A DNA stretch of 64,000 nucleotides from Winogradskyella marincola (GCF_029624125.1 NZ_JARSBN010000002.1:310001-374000), one strand, 5' to 3'; counted from the first letter of the stretch, positions 7,534 to 16,803 are shown. Notes: generated by a model from the letters alone, not told the origin. Made by a program: numbers and translations.

Positions 7534-8278
7534 ATCTACTCTCTGGTAAATTCTTACTAAGCTCTGTTAAGATAATTTCTCTTGCTTTTTGATTTAAAGC
7601 CTTAGTGTCTGCTACCTTTAAATTTTCTGTTTTAAGAAATTGATGAATTTTCGTTCTCATTGCACCAGGACCACCACTAAAAAAAGTATAAGAAAATCGC
7701 TTTTTATTATCGTAAAACGTTAGAGGAACAATGGGAATTTGATGATTTATAGCTAATCGAAAGGCACCATCCTTAAACTCATCTAACATGATATGCTCTT
7801 CTGGCACTCCACCTTCGGGAAATATACAGATACTTAATCCTTGTTTTAACCTCCTTTGCGCTCTTAGAAAAACCGCTTGCCTACTCTTAGCGCTACTTCT
7901 ATCCACCAAAATACATGTACGTTTATAGAAAAACCCAAACAACGGTATTTTTGCCAATTCTTTTTTACCAACAAATACGAAAGGATTTTTTACAGCCACC
8001 AACATTAGCATAATATCTGTCATAGAAGTATGATTGGCAATAAACATATAACTGTTCTTAGGATTAGGTACTTCCTCTTTTATAATTTTATAATTAAAGC
8101 CCATTCCAATAAGAATAAACTTTGCCCAAATACGAGCTAACTTAAAAAAGAATGGATACCACTTTTCTCTAGATATTGAAATCAAAAGAATAGGAAACAT
8201 TACAATAATTGGTATGGCTACTAAAATGTAGAACCAGATGCGGTACAAAACCCAAAAAGGATACTTTACTATTGCCAT
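7532..8278 (-). CDS. Lysophospholipid acyltransferase (PlsC family)
   Basis: A 248-residue membrane acyltransferase that most likely acylates 1-acyl-glycerol-3-phosphate in phospholipid synthesis. It shows the catalytic HxxxxD motif (NHTSMTD, His83 and Asp88) and the substrate motif FPEGG (residues 153-157), plus one or two N-terminal hydrophobic helices (about 10-34). Length fits the family. It is a single gene divergent from trpS. Other acyl acceptors such as aminolipids cannot be excluded. Confidence 0.88.
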   Translation of the reverse strand: MAIVKYPFWVLYRIWFYILVAIPIIVMFPILLISISREKWYPFFFKLARIWAKFILIGMGFNYKIIKEEVPNPKNSYMFIANHTSMTDIMLMLVAVKNPFVFVGKKELAKIPLFGFFYKRTCILVDRSSAKSRQAVFLRAQRRLKQGLSICIFPEGGVPEEHIMLDEFKDGAFRLAINHQIPIVPLTFYDNKKRFSYTFFSGGPGAMRTKIHQFLKTENLKVADTKALNQKAREIILTELSKNLPESR

Positions 8279-8447
8279 GGCATCAAAACTAAGTATTTAA
8301 TTCAAATCGCTTCACATAGTGTTGCTAAAAATTTATCTTTGCTTTCTATTTAGATTTAAGTTTAATTTCAAAGAGATTGCTGCTTATTACACGTTACCAG
8401 ACTGAGTTTATTGAAGTCTTAGAGTAAATAGAGCAGAATTAAAAAGA

Positions 8448-8465
8448 TACCTGCCTTCGCAGGTA
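8448..8465 (+). repeat. Dispersed hairpin element, variant stem, just upstream of trpS
   Basis: Stem TACCTGC / GCAGGTA with loop CTTC. It matches the hairpin family found at 16808, 24848 and 38056 except that the second stem pair is swapped from T-A to A-T, which keeps pairing. It ends six bases before the trpS ATG. Confidence 0.6.
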
Positions 8466-8470
8466 ATATT

Positions 8471-9439
8471 ATGGCAAGAATATTAACAGGCATACAAAGT
8501 ACAGGAACACCTCATTTAGGGAATATTTTAGGTGCAATTTTACCAGCAATAGAGCTATCTGAAAAGAGCGACAATGAATCTTATTTATTTATTGCAAATC
8601 TGCATACGCTAACACAAATTAAAAACGCAGAAGAATTAAGACATAATACTTATTCTGTAGCAGCCACATGGTTGGCATTAGGCTTAGATGTAGAAAAATC
8701 TGTGTTTTACAGACAAAGCGACATTCCGCAAGTAACTGAATTAGCTTGGTATCTCAATTGTTTTTTCCCTTATCAACGTATGAAACTCGCTCATGGTTTT
8801 AAGGATAAAGCAGATCGTTTAGACGACGTTAACTCTGGTCTATTTATGTATCCAATGCTTATGGCTGCAGATATTTTATTGTATGATGCAGAGATTATTC
8901 CTGTAGGAAAAGACCAAGTTCAACACATAGAATTCACTAGAGATGTTGCTTCTCGTTTTCATACAAAAATGGGTGAAGCTTTTGTCTTACCAGAAGAAAA
9001 ATTACAAGAAAGCACAATGCTTATTCCTGGTACAGATGGTGAAAAAATGAGTAAAAGTAGAGACAACTTTATCAATATCTTTTTACCAGAAAAACAGCTT
9101 CGCAAAAAAGTAATGTCTATACAAACCGACAGCACACCTCTAGAAGAACCTAAAGACTGGAAAACTTGTAATTGTTTTGCAATCTACAGTTTACTGGCTT
9201 CAGATCAACAAATAGCAGAAATGAAAGCTAATTACGAAGGTGGAAATTATGGTTATGGCCATGCTAAGCAAGCACTATACGAGCTTATTTTAGAACGTTT
9301 TGCAGAGCCAAGAGAGCGATACAATTACTACATGAGCAATCTTAACGAGCTCGATACAATCCTAGCTAAAGGTGCTGCTAAAGCCAAATTAGTAGCTGAT
9401 GATGTACTGCAACGTGTAAGAGAAAAGGTTGGGTATTAA
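8471..9439 (+). CDS. trpS: Tryptophanyl-tRNA synthetase
   Basis: A 322-residue class I aminoacyl-tRNA synthetase that charges tRNA-Trp. The HIGH-equivalent motif TPHLGN is at residues 13-18 and the KMSKS motif at 192-196. A TATCTTTG box (8334-8341) far upstream could be its promoter. A small repeat hairpin sits directly before the start codon. Its stop overlaps the stop of the convergent dprA by 4 bases. Confidence 0.97.
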   Translation: MARILTGIQSTGTPHLGNILGAILPAIELSEKSDNESYLFIANLHTLTQIKNAEELRHNTYSVAATWLALGLDVEKSVFYRQSDIPQVTELAWYLNCFFPYQRMKLAHGFKDKADRLDDVNSGLFMYPMLMAADILLYDAEIIPVGKDQVQHIEFTRDVASRFHTKMGEAFVLPEEKLQESTMLIPGTDGEKMSKSRDNFINIFLPEKQLRKKVMSIQTDSTPLEEPKDWKTCNCFAIYSLLASDQQIAEMKANYEGGNYGYGHAKQALYELILERFAEPRERYNYYMSNLNELDTILAKGAAKAKLVADDVLQRVREKVGY

Positions 9440-10539
9440 ATAACCTCAAACAATTTTCCAGGCAAAGGACGTATGATGCCTTTTAGTTCCATATTAAGTA
9501 ATATTCCTGCTAATTTGTAAGTAGGAATATTACACTCTAAAGCAATAACATCCAATATCTCTTTGCCTTTGTCTTTCAAATAATTATATATAACTTTTTC
9601 GTCTTCACTTAACTCAACAAAAAGTTGCTTTTGCACAGCAGGTTTCTTCTCATCCTCTAACTGCCAGTTTAAAATATAAGGAATATCCATAGGATTAGAT
9701 AACAGATGTGCTTTCTGAAATTTAATTAGATTATTGCAACCTACACTCTGACTATCGGTTACTCTGCCTGGCACTGCAAAAACCTCTCTATCGTAAGAGT
9801 TAGCTATATCTGCAGTAACGAGACTTCCGCCTTTTTCAGCAGATTCAATGACTATAGTAGCTTCACTTAGTCCTGCTATAATTCGGTTTCGTTTCAGAAA
9901 ATTTTTTCTATCAAATACGTCTGTACTCCAAAAATCGGTATAAAATCCACCATGATTTTCTACTTCAACAACATACTTTTTATGAACTTTAGGGTATATT
10001 TGATTTAAGCCATGCGCCAGGCAACCAATAGTTTGCAAATTGTGCTTTATGGCTGCCTTATGTGCTGTAATATCTGCTCCATAAGCAAAACCCGAAACAA
10101 TTACAGGATTATAATGCGATATTTCCTCTACCAACTTTTCGCAAAAAGCAATACCATTAGTTGTAATTTTACGAGCACCAACAATACTTATTATCGGTCT
10201 GTTATTTAAGTTTATATTTCCAGATTGAAATAACACAATTGGCCCATCAATACAATGTTTTAATCTTTCAGGATAGGTGTCTTCGGTAAAATAATGTGGT
10301 ACTATATTATTGTCTCTAATAAAGCGCAACTCATTGGTGGCTTCTTCAATATGAATGGCATCGAAAAGTCCTTCTATGGTAATGGTACCAATACCATCAA
10401 TTTTAAGAAGATTAGATCTCTTTTCTTTAAAAACAGCTTCAGCAGAACCACAATGATTAATTAATTTTTTAGCTGTTGTTGCACCTATTTTTGGTACATG
10501 TTGAAGCGCTAAAGCAAAAATTAAATCTTGTTCTGTCAT
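9436..10539 (-). CDS. dprA: DNA-processing protein DprA
   Basis: A 367-residue DprA/Smf protein, which loads RecA on incoming single-stranded DNA during natural transformation. It has an N-terminal helix-hairpin-helix/SAM-like part (VPKIGATTAKKLI), the Rossmann-like DprA core (SIVGARKITTNG, VSGFAYGADITAH, IAGLSEATIVIES) and a C-terminal winged-helix part (from about residue 310). Length is normal. It is convergent with trpS and divergent from the HU/SPOR gene. Confidence 0.95.
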   Translation of the reverse strand: MTEQDLIFALALQHVPKIGATTAKKLINHCGSAEAVFKEKRSNLLKIDGIGTITIEGLFDAIHIEEATNELRFIRDNNIVPHYFTEDTYPERLKHCIDGPIVLFQSGNINLNNRPIISIVGARKITTNGIAFCEKLVEEISHYNPVIVSGFAYGADITAHKAAIKHNLQTIGCLAHGLNQIYPKVHKKYVVEVENHGGFYTDFWSTDVFDRKNFLKRNRIIAGLSEATIVIESAEKGGSLVTADIANSYDREVFAVPGRVTDSQSVGCNNLIKFQKAHLLSNPMDIPYILNWQLEDEKKPAVQKQLFVELSEDEKVIYNYLKDKGKEILDVIALECNIPTYKLAGILLNMELKGIIRPLPGKLFEVI

Positions 10540-10631
10540 TTAAACTACTGATTTTCAAAACCACAAGAAACTAAATTTTTATGATGTTAATAAATAAACT
10601 AGAGCAAACTTTTATCGAAAACAAAAATTTT

Positions 10632-10639
10632 TAACTTTG
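10632..10639 (+). promoter_or_regulatory. Candidate -7 box of the HU/SPOR gene
   Basis: TAACTTTG fits TAnnTTTG and lies 7 bases before the ATG at 10647, which would make a nearly leaderless transcript. No clear TTG is seen at the upstream spacing. Confidence 0.4.
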
Positions 10640-10646
10640 TTTCTGT

Positions 10647-11585
10647 ATGCAATTAGAAACTTACATTAGCGACCTTTTATACCGATACGATTGTATAACT
10701 GTACCTCAACTTGGTGCTTTTTTAACAAATCGTGTTTCGGCAAGAGTACATGATACTACTCATACTTTTTATCCACCAAAAAAAGTATTGTCTTTTAACG
10801 AGCAATTACAACACAATGATGGGTTATTAGCAAATTATATTGCTGAAGTAGAAAAAGTACCATACGCAACTGCTAACGATAAGATTTCTAAGCAAGTAAA
10901 AGCCATAAAATCTTATCTTATTGAAGGTGAAACGATTCAATTTGAAAACATTGGCGAACTTGTTCTAAATACTGAAGGAAAAATTGTTTTTAACCCTTCT
11001 AGCCATATCAACTACTTAACAGATTCTTTTGGATTATCTCACTTTACGTCGGCAGATATAAAACGTGAGGTTTACAAAGAAGAAGTTGAAGTGATTGAAG
11101 AAACTGCTCCTATAGCATTTACACCAGAAAAACGTTCTAACAACAACTGGTTAAAATATGCAGCTGCAGCTGTAATAGTTTTAGGTCTTAGTGGATTTGG
11201 TGCTGCTAACTATTACAAGAATAGCATAGAAAATCATAATCAATTAGCGCAAGAGGAAGCAAATGCACAATTAGAAGCTAAAGTGCAGCAAGCAACCTTT
11301 GTTATTAGCAATCCGCTACCTGCTGCTACCCTATCTTTAGAAAAGCAAACAGGTAATTATCACATTGTAGCTGGCGCATTTAGAGTAGAAGCTAATTCTG
11401 ATAAAAAGGTAGAACAGCTTAGAGGAATGGGCTATAAAGCCAGAAAAATTGGCGAAAACCGTTACGGACTTCACGAAGTTGTTTATGGAAGTTACGAGAG
11501 TAGACTTGATGCTCAATTAGCACTTAACAAAATACGACTAGAACACAATAAAGATGCGTGGTTACTAATTAAGAGATTAGACTAA
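10647..11585 (+). CDS. HU-CCDC81-like / SPOR domain membrane protein
   Basis: A 312-residue protein. Residues 1-130 resemble the bacterial HU-CCDC81 domain (YRYDCITVPQLGAFLTN, two copies of an HU-like fold in Bacteroidota), a single transmembrane helix lies at about 168-190, and the C-terminal 80 residues form a SPOR domain (YHIVAGAFRVEANSDKKVEQL, ARKIGENRYGLHEVVYGSY). SPOR domains bind denuded glycan strands of peptidoglycan, often at the division site. A link between a DNA-binding-like cytoplasmic domain and the septal wall is suggested by the architecture but not shown. Confidence 0.85.
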   Translation: MQLETYISDLLYRYDCITVPQLGAFLTNRVSARVHDTTHTFYPPKKVLSFNEQLQHNDGLLANYIAEVEKVPYATANDKISKQVKAIKSYLIEGETIQFENIGELVLNTEGKIVFNPSSHINYLTDSFGLSHFTSADIKREVYKEEVEVIEETAPIAFTPEKRSNNNWLKYAAAAVIVLGLSGFGAANYYKNSIENHNQLAQEEANAQLEAKVQQATFVISNPLPAATLSLEKQTGNYHIVAGAFRVEANSDKKVEQLRGMGYKARKIGENRYGLHEVVYGSYESRLDAQLALNKIRLEHNKDAWLLIKRLD

Positions 11586-11681
11586 CCTTACCTTTTATTG
11601 TGCCTCACCAACACTCAGCGTGACATTTTCATAAAGTTGATTTAAATTCTAAAATTGTATATCTACAATCTAAAATCCCTT

Positions 11682-11689
11682 TATCTTTG
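11682..11689 (+). promoter_or_regulatory. Candidate -7 box of the thioesterase gene
   Basis: TATCTTTG fits TAnnTTTG, 18 bases before the ATG. A TTG at 11655-11657 is 24 bases away, slightly longer than usual. Confidence 0.45.
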
Positions 11690-11707
11690 CATAAATTTTA
11701 AAAATTT

Positions 11708-12217
11708 ATGCAACCAAGAACCGCATTTCAGTCTAAAACTGTAGTAACAGACCTTGTTTTACCAAGTGAAACCAATCCATTAAACAACCTATTTGGTGGT
11801 GAGCTATTGGCGCGTATGGACAGAGCTGCCAGTATTGCCGCAAGACGTCACTCTAGACGTATTGTTGTAACGGCTTCGGTAAATCATGTAGCGTTCAACA
11901 GATCTGTACCTTTAGGTAGTGTTGTAACGATTGAGGCTAAAGTGTCTCGTGCTTTTACGTCTTCTATGGAAGTCTATATGGATGTTTGGATAGAAGATAG
12001 AGAATCTGGTGAAAGCATAAAAGCTAATGAAGCTATCTATACCTTTGTTGCTGTAGATGAAACTGGTAGACCAGTTAAGATTCCTGAATTAGTACCAGAA
12101 ACAGATCTTGAAAAACAACGTTTTGATGCTGCGCTAAGACGTAAACAATTAAGCCTTGTACTAGCTGGTAAAATGAAGCCTGCTGATGCTACTGAATTAA
12201 AGGCGTTATTTGAGTAG
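11708..12217 (+). CDS. Acyl-CoA thioesterase (hotdog fold)
   Basis: A 169-residue hotdog-domain protein of the YciA/BACH type that hydrolyses acyl-CoA to free acid and CoA. The typical segment NNLFGGELLARMDRAASIAARRHSR is visible in pieces (LFGGELL, residues about 29-35, then the Asp-containing helix), followed by the strand VNHVAFNRSVPLGS. The ~50 residues after the fold are a conserved extension in this subgroup. Single gene. Confidence 0.92.
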   Translation: MQPRTAFQSKTVVTDLVLPSETNPLNNLFGGELLARMDRAASIAARRHSRRIVVTASVNHVAFNRSVPLGSVVTIEAKVSRAFTSSMEVYMDVWIEDRESGESIKANEAIYTFVAVDETGRPVKIPELVPETDLEKQRFDAALRRKQLSLVLAGKMKPADATELKALFE

Positions 12218-12221
12218 TAGA

Positions 12222-12246
12222 ATTCTGAGTCAAGTTCAGAATGACA
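12222..12246 (+). repeat. Dispersed hairpin element after the thioesterase gene
   Basis: Stem ATTCTGA / TCAGAAT, loop of 7, followed by the family tail GACA. It lies 4 bases after the thioesterase stop. Confidence 0.6.
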
Positions 12247-12358
12247 AAACTGATTTAAAATGCATAATTGCTATGCTGAATTAATTTTTAGCATATTAAT
12301 TGTAATCCTGTTAAACCTTTTTTAAAACTCTTAGTCTTATCATTAACCAAATGATTAT

Positions 12359-12577
12359 ATGATGAGATATGTAGTTTATGCCTTAGCTTTTGTTTTAACA
12401 CTTAGCTTAAATTCTTGTGCCAGACGTGTAGTTGTAGCACAACCAACAACTGTAACTGTAGTTAAAAAATTACCTAGACAACATAAAGTAGTTAGAGTAA
12501 AAGGTAAACGCTATTACTTCTTTAATGGCAGACATTATAGAAAAACAAGAAGTGGCTATGTAATTGTTAGGCTTTAA
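12359..12577 (+). CDS. Small basic lipoprotein
   Basis: A 72-residue protein with a signal peptide and lipobox LNSC (Cys20). The mature part is very basic and Tyr-rich (GKRYYFFNGRHYRKTRSGYVIV), a pattern seen in small flavobacterial envelope proteins of the DUF6515 kind. Function unknown. It overlaps the end of the convergent M23-family gene by 4 bases. Confidence 0.65.
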   Translation: MMRYVVYALAFVLTLSLNSCARRVVVAQPTTVTVVKKLPRQHKVVRVKGKRYYFFNGRHYRKTRSGYVIVRL

Positions 12578-13794
12578 TTTTTTGCCAACCAATACTCTGG
12601 ATTAAGCTTTTGATTGTTTTTATAAATTCTAAAATCCAGAAGACTTTCACCATTAAATTTACTGGTAAAAACCTGGCCAATAACTTGACCTGTGGTTATT
12701 TTATCTCCAGATTTTACAAATACTTTGGAAAGGTTATAATAAATTGTAAAATAGTTACCATGCCTAACCATAATTCCTGGATTTCCATTTTTAACAACTA
12801 TTATCTTAGAAACCACACCATTAAAAACCGACTTTACATCAGCATTAGACTCTGTAGCTATCTTAACTCCAGAGTTATTAACCTCAACAGAATTATCTGT
12901 TAAAGATCTTGTTTTACCGTATTTAGATTTAATAATCCCACGAGAAACTGGCCAACCTAATTTTCCTTTATTAGCTTCAAAATTTGCTGCTAGTTTCTTT
13001 GCTTCAGGTGTTAGCACAAACTTTCCGGTAGATGTTTTTTTACCTGCCTTTTCATTAGACGCTGCAATGGCCTCTCTAATTAATCTATTAATTTCTTTAT
13101 CTAATCGGTCTGCCTCTTGTCTTTTCTGCTTTATCTGAGCTGTAAACTTACTCATGTCTGCTTTAATAGTAGCCATTAATTCTTCACGCTCTTTAAGTTC
13201 ATTTTCAAGCTCTCGTTTAGCAATTCTATTTTCTTTTATTAGCTTATCCTTGTCTGCCTTTTGTTTAGACAATTGAAGATTAAGTTGTTGAAGCTCTTTT
13301 GCTTTCTTCTTTATATTTTCTCCTTGCTCCTTCTGGTAATTAGCATACTGCCTAATATATTGTAATCTTTTATATGCTTGTTTAAAGTTATTAGAAGACA
13401 ATAAGAACATTACTTTACTTTGCTCAGATTTGCTCTTATAAGACTTTACAATCATTGCTGCATAGTCGTCTTTTAATTCTTGCAGTTGCGCTCTTAGACT
13501 TGTTATTTCTTGCTGATTTACACTAATCTCTCTTGTAAGTAAGTTGGCTTGCTCATTAGTAATTCTAATAAGGTTTTGTCTGCGCTGAACTTTGTAATTA
13601 AGATCTTCTATAAGTGTAATTTCAGATTTTTGTTCTTTCTTTTTTCCTAGTAAAAACGACTGAAACTGTTTTATTTCTTTAAGTATTTGCTGACGTTGTG
13701 CTTCTAGCTTCTTTTGTTTATCGCTTTGGGCAACAACAGACATTGAGGAAAGTAAAAATCCCAGCAGGAAAATTATGTAAAATTGTTTCTTCAT
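12574..13794 (-). CDS. EnvC-like protein with degenerate LytM/M23 domain
   Basis: A 406-residue exported protein: signal peptide (1-22), long coiled coil (about 25-250) and C-terminal LytM fold (about 290-403). The zinc ligands of active M23 peptidases are gone: the first motif reads SGVKIAT, the YAHLS strand is YYNLS, and the final HxH region is LLDFRI. It should therefore not cut peptidoglycan itself but, as EnvC and NlpD do, may activate an amidase at division (inference). It is 5 bases downstream of the DUF4292 gene in a long envelope operon. Confidence 0.87.
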   Translation of the reverse strand: MKKQFYIIFLLGFLLSSMSVVAQSDKQKKLEAQRQQILKEIKQFQSFLLGKKKEQKSEITLIEDLNYKVQRRQNLIRITNEQANLLTREISVNQQEITSLRAQLQELKDDYAAMIVKSYKSKSEQSKVMFLLSSNNFKQAYKRLQYIRQYANYQKEQGENIKKKAKELQQLNLQLSKQKADKDKLIKENRIAKRELENELKEREELMATIKADMSKFTAQIKQKRQEADRLDKEINRLIREAIAASNEKAGKKTSTGKFVLTPEAKKLAANFEANKGKLGWPVSRGIIKSKYGKTRSLTDNSVEVNNSGVKIATESNADVKSVFNGVVSKIIVVKNGNPGIMVRHGNYFTIYYNLSKVFVKSGDKITTGQVIGQVFTSKFNGESLLDFRIYKNNQKLNPEYWLAKN

Positions 13795-13799
13795 TTAAT

Positions 13800-14597
13800 C
13801 TACTTAATAACTATTTCTTTATACCCTTCAGGAATTTTAAAAGGAAACCTAACGTCTTCATTAAGTTTTAATGATTTAAATTCCATAGCAATTGTAACCT
13901 CATCAGAATCTTCTACTGCAATTATTCTAATATTCTTTGGAAGCACCTCTTTATTAATCTCTTGGTACGATTTATAATCTACCTGAAGAATACGTTTTTT
14001 TAATTGCTGAAACATCTGTAGACTATCCATTTTAAAATGCGATGGGTTTATTAAATAAAATAACTCTAATAATGCATTTTGCTCTTTGGGTTGAAGCGCA
14101 TAAGAATTCTCATTTACAGAAACCGTATGCGGAGCGTCTTTTAAATCGAAAATAGCTTGTCCCAGCAATATATTCTGCACTTTGTTGAAATCTAAATCTA
14201 CGCCTACAAAATCACTCAACAATTTATAATCGCCATCAAAGTATTCGTTTTCTAATTTGTTGTAAAAACGTACTTTTTCTGGTGTTATCATCATACGAGC
14301 AACACCAAATGAAGCACTCAACCAAATGGTTTTATCTTTTTCAATTCTAAGATTAAAAGTGTGTCCTTGCTCTTTGTCTCCTTGTATAATATCTATTCGC
14401 ACTTTACCACTTAGAGTCTTAAAGTTTGCACTACTCTTTAGATGCTGTTTTATAACTTGCTTAGCTGAAAGCTTATCACTTGCCTCACCAGAAGCAACAA
14501 TACTTTGGGTAGATTTACAGCTTACAACAAACAGTAACATTGCTATGGCAAATACGATTCTAACTATTTGTTTGTTTATATGATTTTGTCTGTTCAT
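13800..14597 (-). CDS. DUF4292 lipoprotein
   Basis: A 265-residue lipoprotein (lipobox VVSC, Cys27) of the DUF4292 family. The sequence alternates beta-strands in the manner of LolA/LolB-type half barrels (SGKVRIDIIQG, FNLRIEKDKTIWLSASFGVARMMI, EVTIAMEFKSL). A role in lipoprotein or lipid handling at the outer membrane is a plausible inference. It sits between a TPR gene and the EnvC-like gene with short spacers. Confidence 0.8.
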   Translation of the reverse strand: MNRQNHINKQIVRIVFAIAMLLFVVSCKSTQSIVASGEASDKLSAKQVIKQHLKSSANFKTLSGKVRIDIIQGDKEQGHTFNLRIEKDKTIWLSASFGVARMMITPEKVRFYNKLENEYFDGDYKLLSDFVGVDLDFNKVQNILLGQAIFDLKDAPHTVSVNENSYALQPKEQNALLELFYLINPSHFKMDSLQMFQQLKKRILQVDYKSYQEINKEVLPKNIRIIAVEDSDEVTIAMEFKSLKLNEDVRFPFKIPEGYKEIVIK

Positions 14598-14605
14598 TAT
14601 ATAAA

Positions 14606-14628
14606 GAGATTCCTGCTTTTTTAGGAAT
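14606..14628 (+). repeat. Dispersed hairpin element between TPR and DUF4292 genes
   Basis: GAGA followed by ATTCCT / AGGAAT with an 8-base loop; a shortened member of the hairpin family, lacking the GACA tail. It starts right after the TPR gene's stop. Confidence 0.5.
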
Positions 14629-14629
14629 T

Positions 14630-15991
14630 TTATTGTTGTGCTTTTAAGTCTCTTGCTTTTTTAGCAAACGTTTCAGACTTACTAATATTATTAAGACCTT
14701 TATAAGCTAAGCTTAGTTCAGAATAAAAATCGGATTCCATTTGCGGGTTTTCAATTAGGTAATCTAGTCCCATTTCTAAGTTGTCAATCGCTTTCTTAAA
14801 ATTGCCTTGTTTGTTGTTTGCTACTGCATTTACTAGATATAAAATAGGTTGTGCAGGATACAATTCTAACGCTTCTTCACTGTCCTTAATTACAGCATTA
14901 TAATCCTGAAGATCTATTTGTAACAATAACACATTTTTTATAAGCTTAAAATCATTAGGGTCTTGTTTAAGCGCTTCTTTGAAATTAGAAAGTGCTTTTT
15001 CTTTGTCACCTGACTTTAAATAATATTGACCTAAGTCGCTATGTGTTTGCGCATTTTTATTATCATCTATTAAGGCTGTAATCTCAACTAAATCTGATTC
15101 GTATTCTGGATTATTAGCTACAAAACTTACAAAATCCTTTAGAACCTTTGCTTTAGCATCTGCATTGATTTCTGGGCTGGTTAGTGCTACTTTCACCGAG
15201 TTTATAGCATCCTCTACTTTGCCGTCTTGCAAATAAAATTTGTATAAAGCCAAATGCACAAACTTAGATTCTGGCTTAACTTTTAAGAGGTTTTGTGCTG
15301 CTTTGTAAGCCTTTTTTCTATCTCCGGATTGGCTGTACCTGTAAATGAGTTTAAGATGGTTTTCTTCGTTGTTTGGATTGTTAGCTACCCTTTGTTCTAA
15401 ATTTTCTATTCGGTCGTCTGCATTGCCTGTAATGTTATAAATTTCGTTACGCATAGCATCTCTGGCTTCGCTAACACCTAATTCTTCATCTAACTCATCT
15501 AAAAGGTTCAACGCTTGTCTGTAGCGCTTCTCTCTAATGTATAGACTTGCTAAATCCTCTTTATAATCTGGGTGATATTTCACCAACTGTTTTATGGTCT
15601 TAATAGCATTGTCTATATCATCTTGCTGAAAATACACATCGTACAACTCATCTAAAAACCACTCGTTGTCTGGTTGCATACTAATGGCTTTTTTAAGGTT
15701 GTCCTCAGCAGCACCAAAGTTTTTGAGTTTGTTGTAGTTTTTACCAAGCTCAAAATAAATGACAGGCTTTTTAGAATCTAGATTAAGACATTTGTGAAGT
15801 GCATCCACTGCTCTTTCATAATTTTCTATCCCTTTTTGTTTTAGGGCTTCAAAAAAGTATTCTTGAAATTCGTCTTCAACATTGCCTAAGTCGTCATCTG
15901 GTCGTTTATTGGAATCGACTTGGGCCATAGCAAAGCTTGGTACTAAAAATAGTACTAGTAGAAGTTTTGTTATGTGTTGTTTTAATTTCAT
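14630..15991 (-). CDS. Exported TPR protein
   Basis: A 453-residue protein with signal peptide (1-23, ending SFAMA) and about ten tetratricopeptide repeats, for example residues near 48-80 (AVDALHKCLNLDSKKPVIYFELG) and near 315-350 (HSDLGQYYLKSGDKEKALSNF). It should act as a periplasmic scaffold. It is followed by the DUF4292 and EnvC-like genes, which in related genomes is a stable neighbourhood (recollection). Partner proteins unknown. Confidence 0.85.
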   Translation of the reverse strand: MKLKQHITKLLLVLFLVPSFAMAQVDSNKRPDDDLGNVEDEFQEYFFEALKQKGIENYERAVDALHKCLNLDSKKPVIYFELGKNYNKLKNFGAAEDNLKKAISMQPDNEWFLDELYDVYFQQDDIDNAIKTIKQLVKYHPDYKEDLASLYIREKRYRQALNLLDELDEELGVSEARDAMRNEIYNITGNADDRIENLEQRVANNPNNEENHLKLIYRYSQSGDRKKAYKAAQNLLKVKPESKFVHLALYKFYLQDGKVEDAINSVKVALTSPEINADAKAKVLKDFVSFVANNPEYESDLVEITALIDDNKNAQTHSDLGQYYLKSGDKEKALSNFKEALKQDPNDFKLIKNVLLLQIDLQDYNAVIKDSEEALELYPAQPILYLVNAVANNKQGNFKKAIDNLEMGLDYLIENPQMESDFYSELSLAYKGLNNISKSETFAKKARDLKAQQ

Positions 15992-16152
15992 ATTTAAATT
16001 CTTCGCTAACGCTCAGGATGATAGATTATTTTCAAAAGTTGTTCCAAACTGTTTTGGCTATGGTTTTTCGTTGTAACCGAAAGATAGCAAATTGCATTTA
16101 ATTCTGATTAAAGAATTTAGTCGCAATGAGTTATACAGACTGTTGCATATTG

Positions 16153-16770
16153 TCATTTTCTTTTCCATTTAACTCCACTCCAAACAATTCCTAATGAAGC
16201 TAAAATTAACGCAAGATTTCCAATATTAATTTTTTCATCTGAGAATGATTTGTAAATAGCTCCAACCACAAATAGAGTCGACATAATTACCGCAAAGTAA
16301 TATCCTTGTTTAGATTCGAAAAACGATTTTTTTCTTTCTATTTGTCCGTTATTATATTTCAAGAGTTTTGAGTCAATATCCTGGCATAAATTCACAAATT
16401 GCTCAGAATTGCAAAAATTATCATTTGAGCTTATTCGTAAAGTTTTTCCATTCTTAAACTTAAATTTTATTCCAGCTCCTTTCATCCAATGGATTTTATA
16501 ATATTCTAAATCAGAGAAATCAATATTTTTATTACCCCATTTCAATTGGTTTGATTTTAATTCAAAATCTGAAATTTTTACTATAAACTTCTTTTTTAAG
16601 ATATAGAAATAAATTCCAGCAAGAACAAAAGCCAAAGTTCCTTTAAGTAAACCAAAACTCACTATTCTATTTAACACAAATACTATTGCAAAAAAGACAG
16701 CTACTGTTGAGATAAGCAAGAATAGTAATTCAAATGGACTTGTATATTCAACATCTTCGTATTTCTTCAT
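16153..16770 (-). CDS. Hypothetical membrane protein with PH-like middle
   Basis: A 205-residue protein with two N-terminal transmembrane helices (about 14-35 and 40-58), a central soluble part of short strands (DFELKSNQLKWGNKNIDFSDLEYYKI) resembling bacterial PH domains, and two C-terminal helices (about 155-172 and 180-198). Function unknown. It separates the nucleotidyltransferase from the TPR-DUF4292-EnvC group, and a 160-base gene-free stretch follows it, so it may be a later insertion. Confidence 0.7.
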   Translation of the reverse strand: MKKYEDVEYTSPFELLFLLISTVAVFFAIVFVLNRIVSFGLLKGTLAFVLAGIYFYILKKKFIVKISDFELKSNQLKWGNKNIDFSDLEYYKIHWMKGAGIKFKFKNGKTLRISSNDNFCNSEQFVNLCQDIDSKLLKYNNGQIERKKSFFESKQGYYFAVIMSTLFVVGAIYKSFSDEKINIGNLALILASLGIVWSGVKWKRK

Positions 16771-16803
16771 TATTTTGTTTAAAATTTGCCAGCTTTCAGA
16801 GAT

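Noticed and set aside
11600..11625. Sequence resembling a hairpin-family remnant (ACTCAGCGTGACA)
   Set aside because: The tail fits the family but there is no pairing stem, so I do not list it as an element.
11709..11736. GCAACC followed by TCTAAA at 16 bases
   Set aside because: Inside the coding start of the thioesterase gene, wrong spacing and spacer unlike the two ECF-type promoters.
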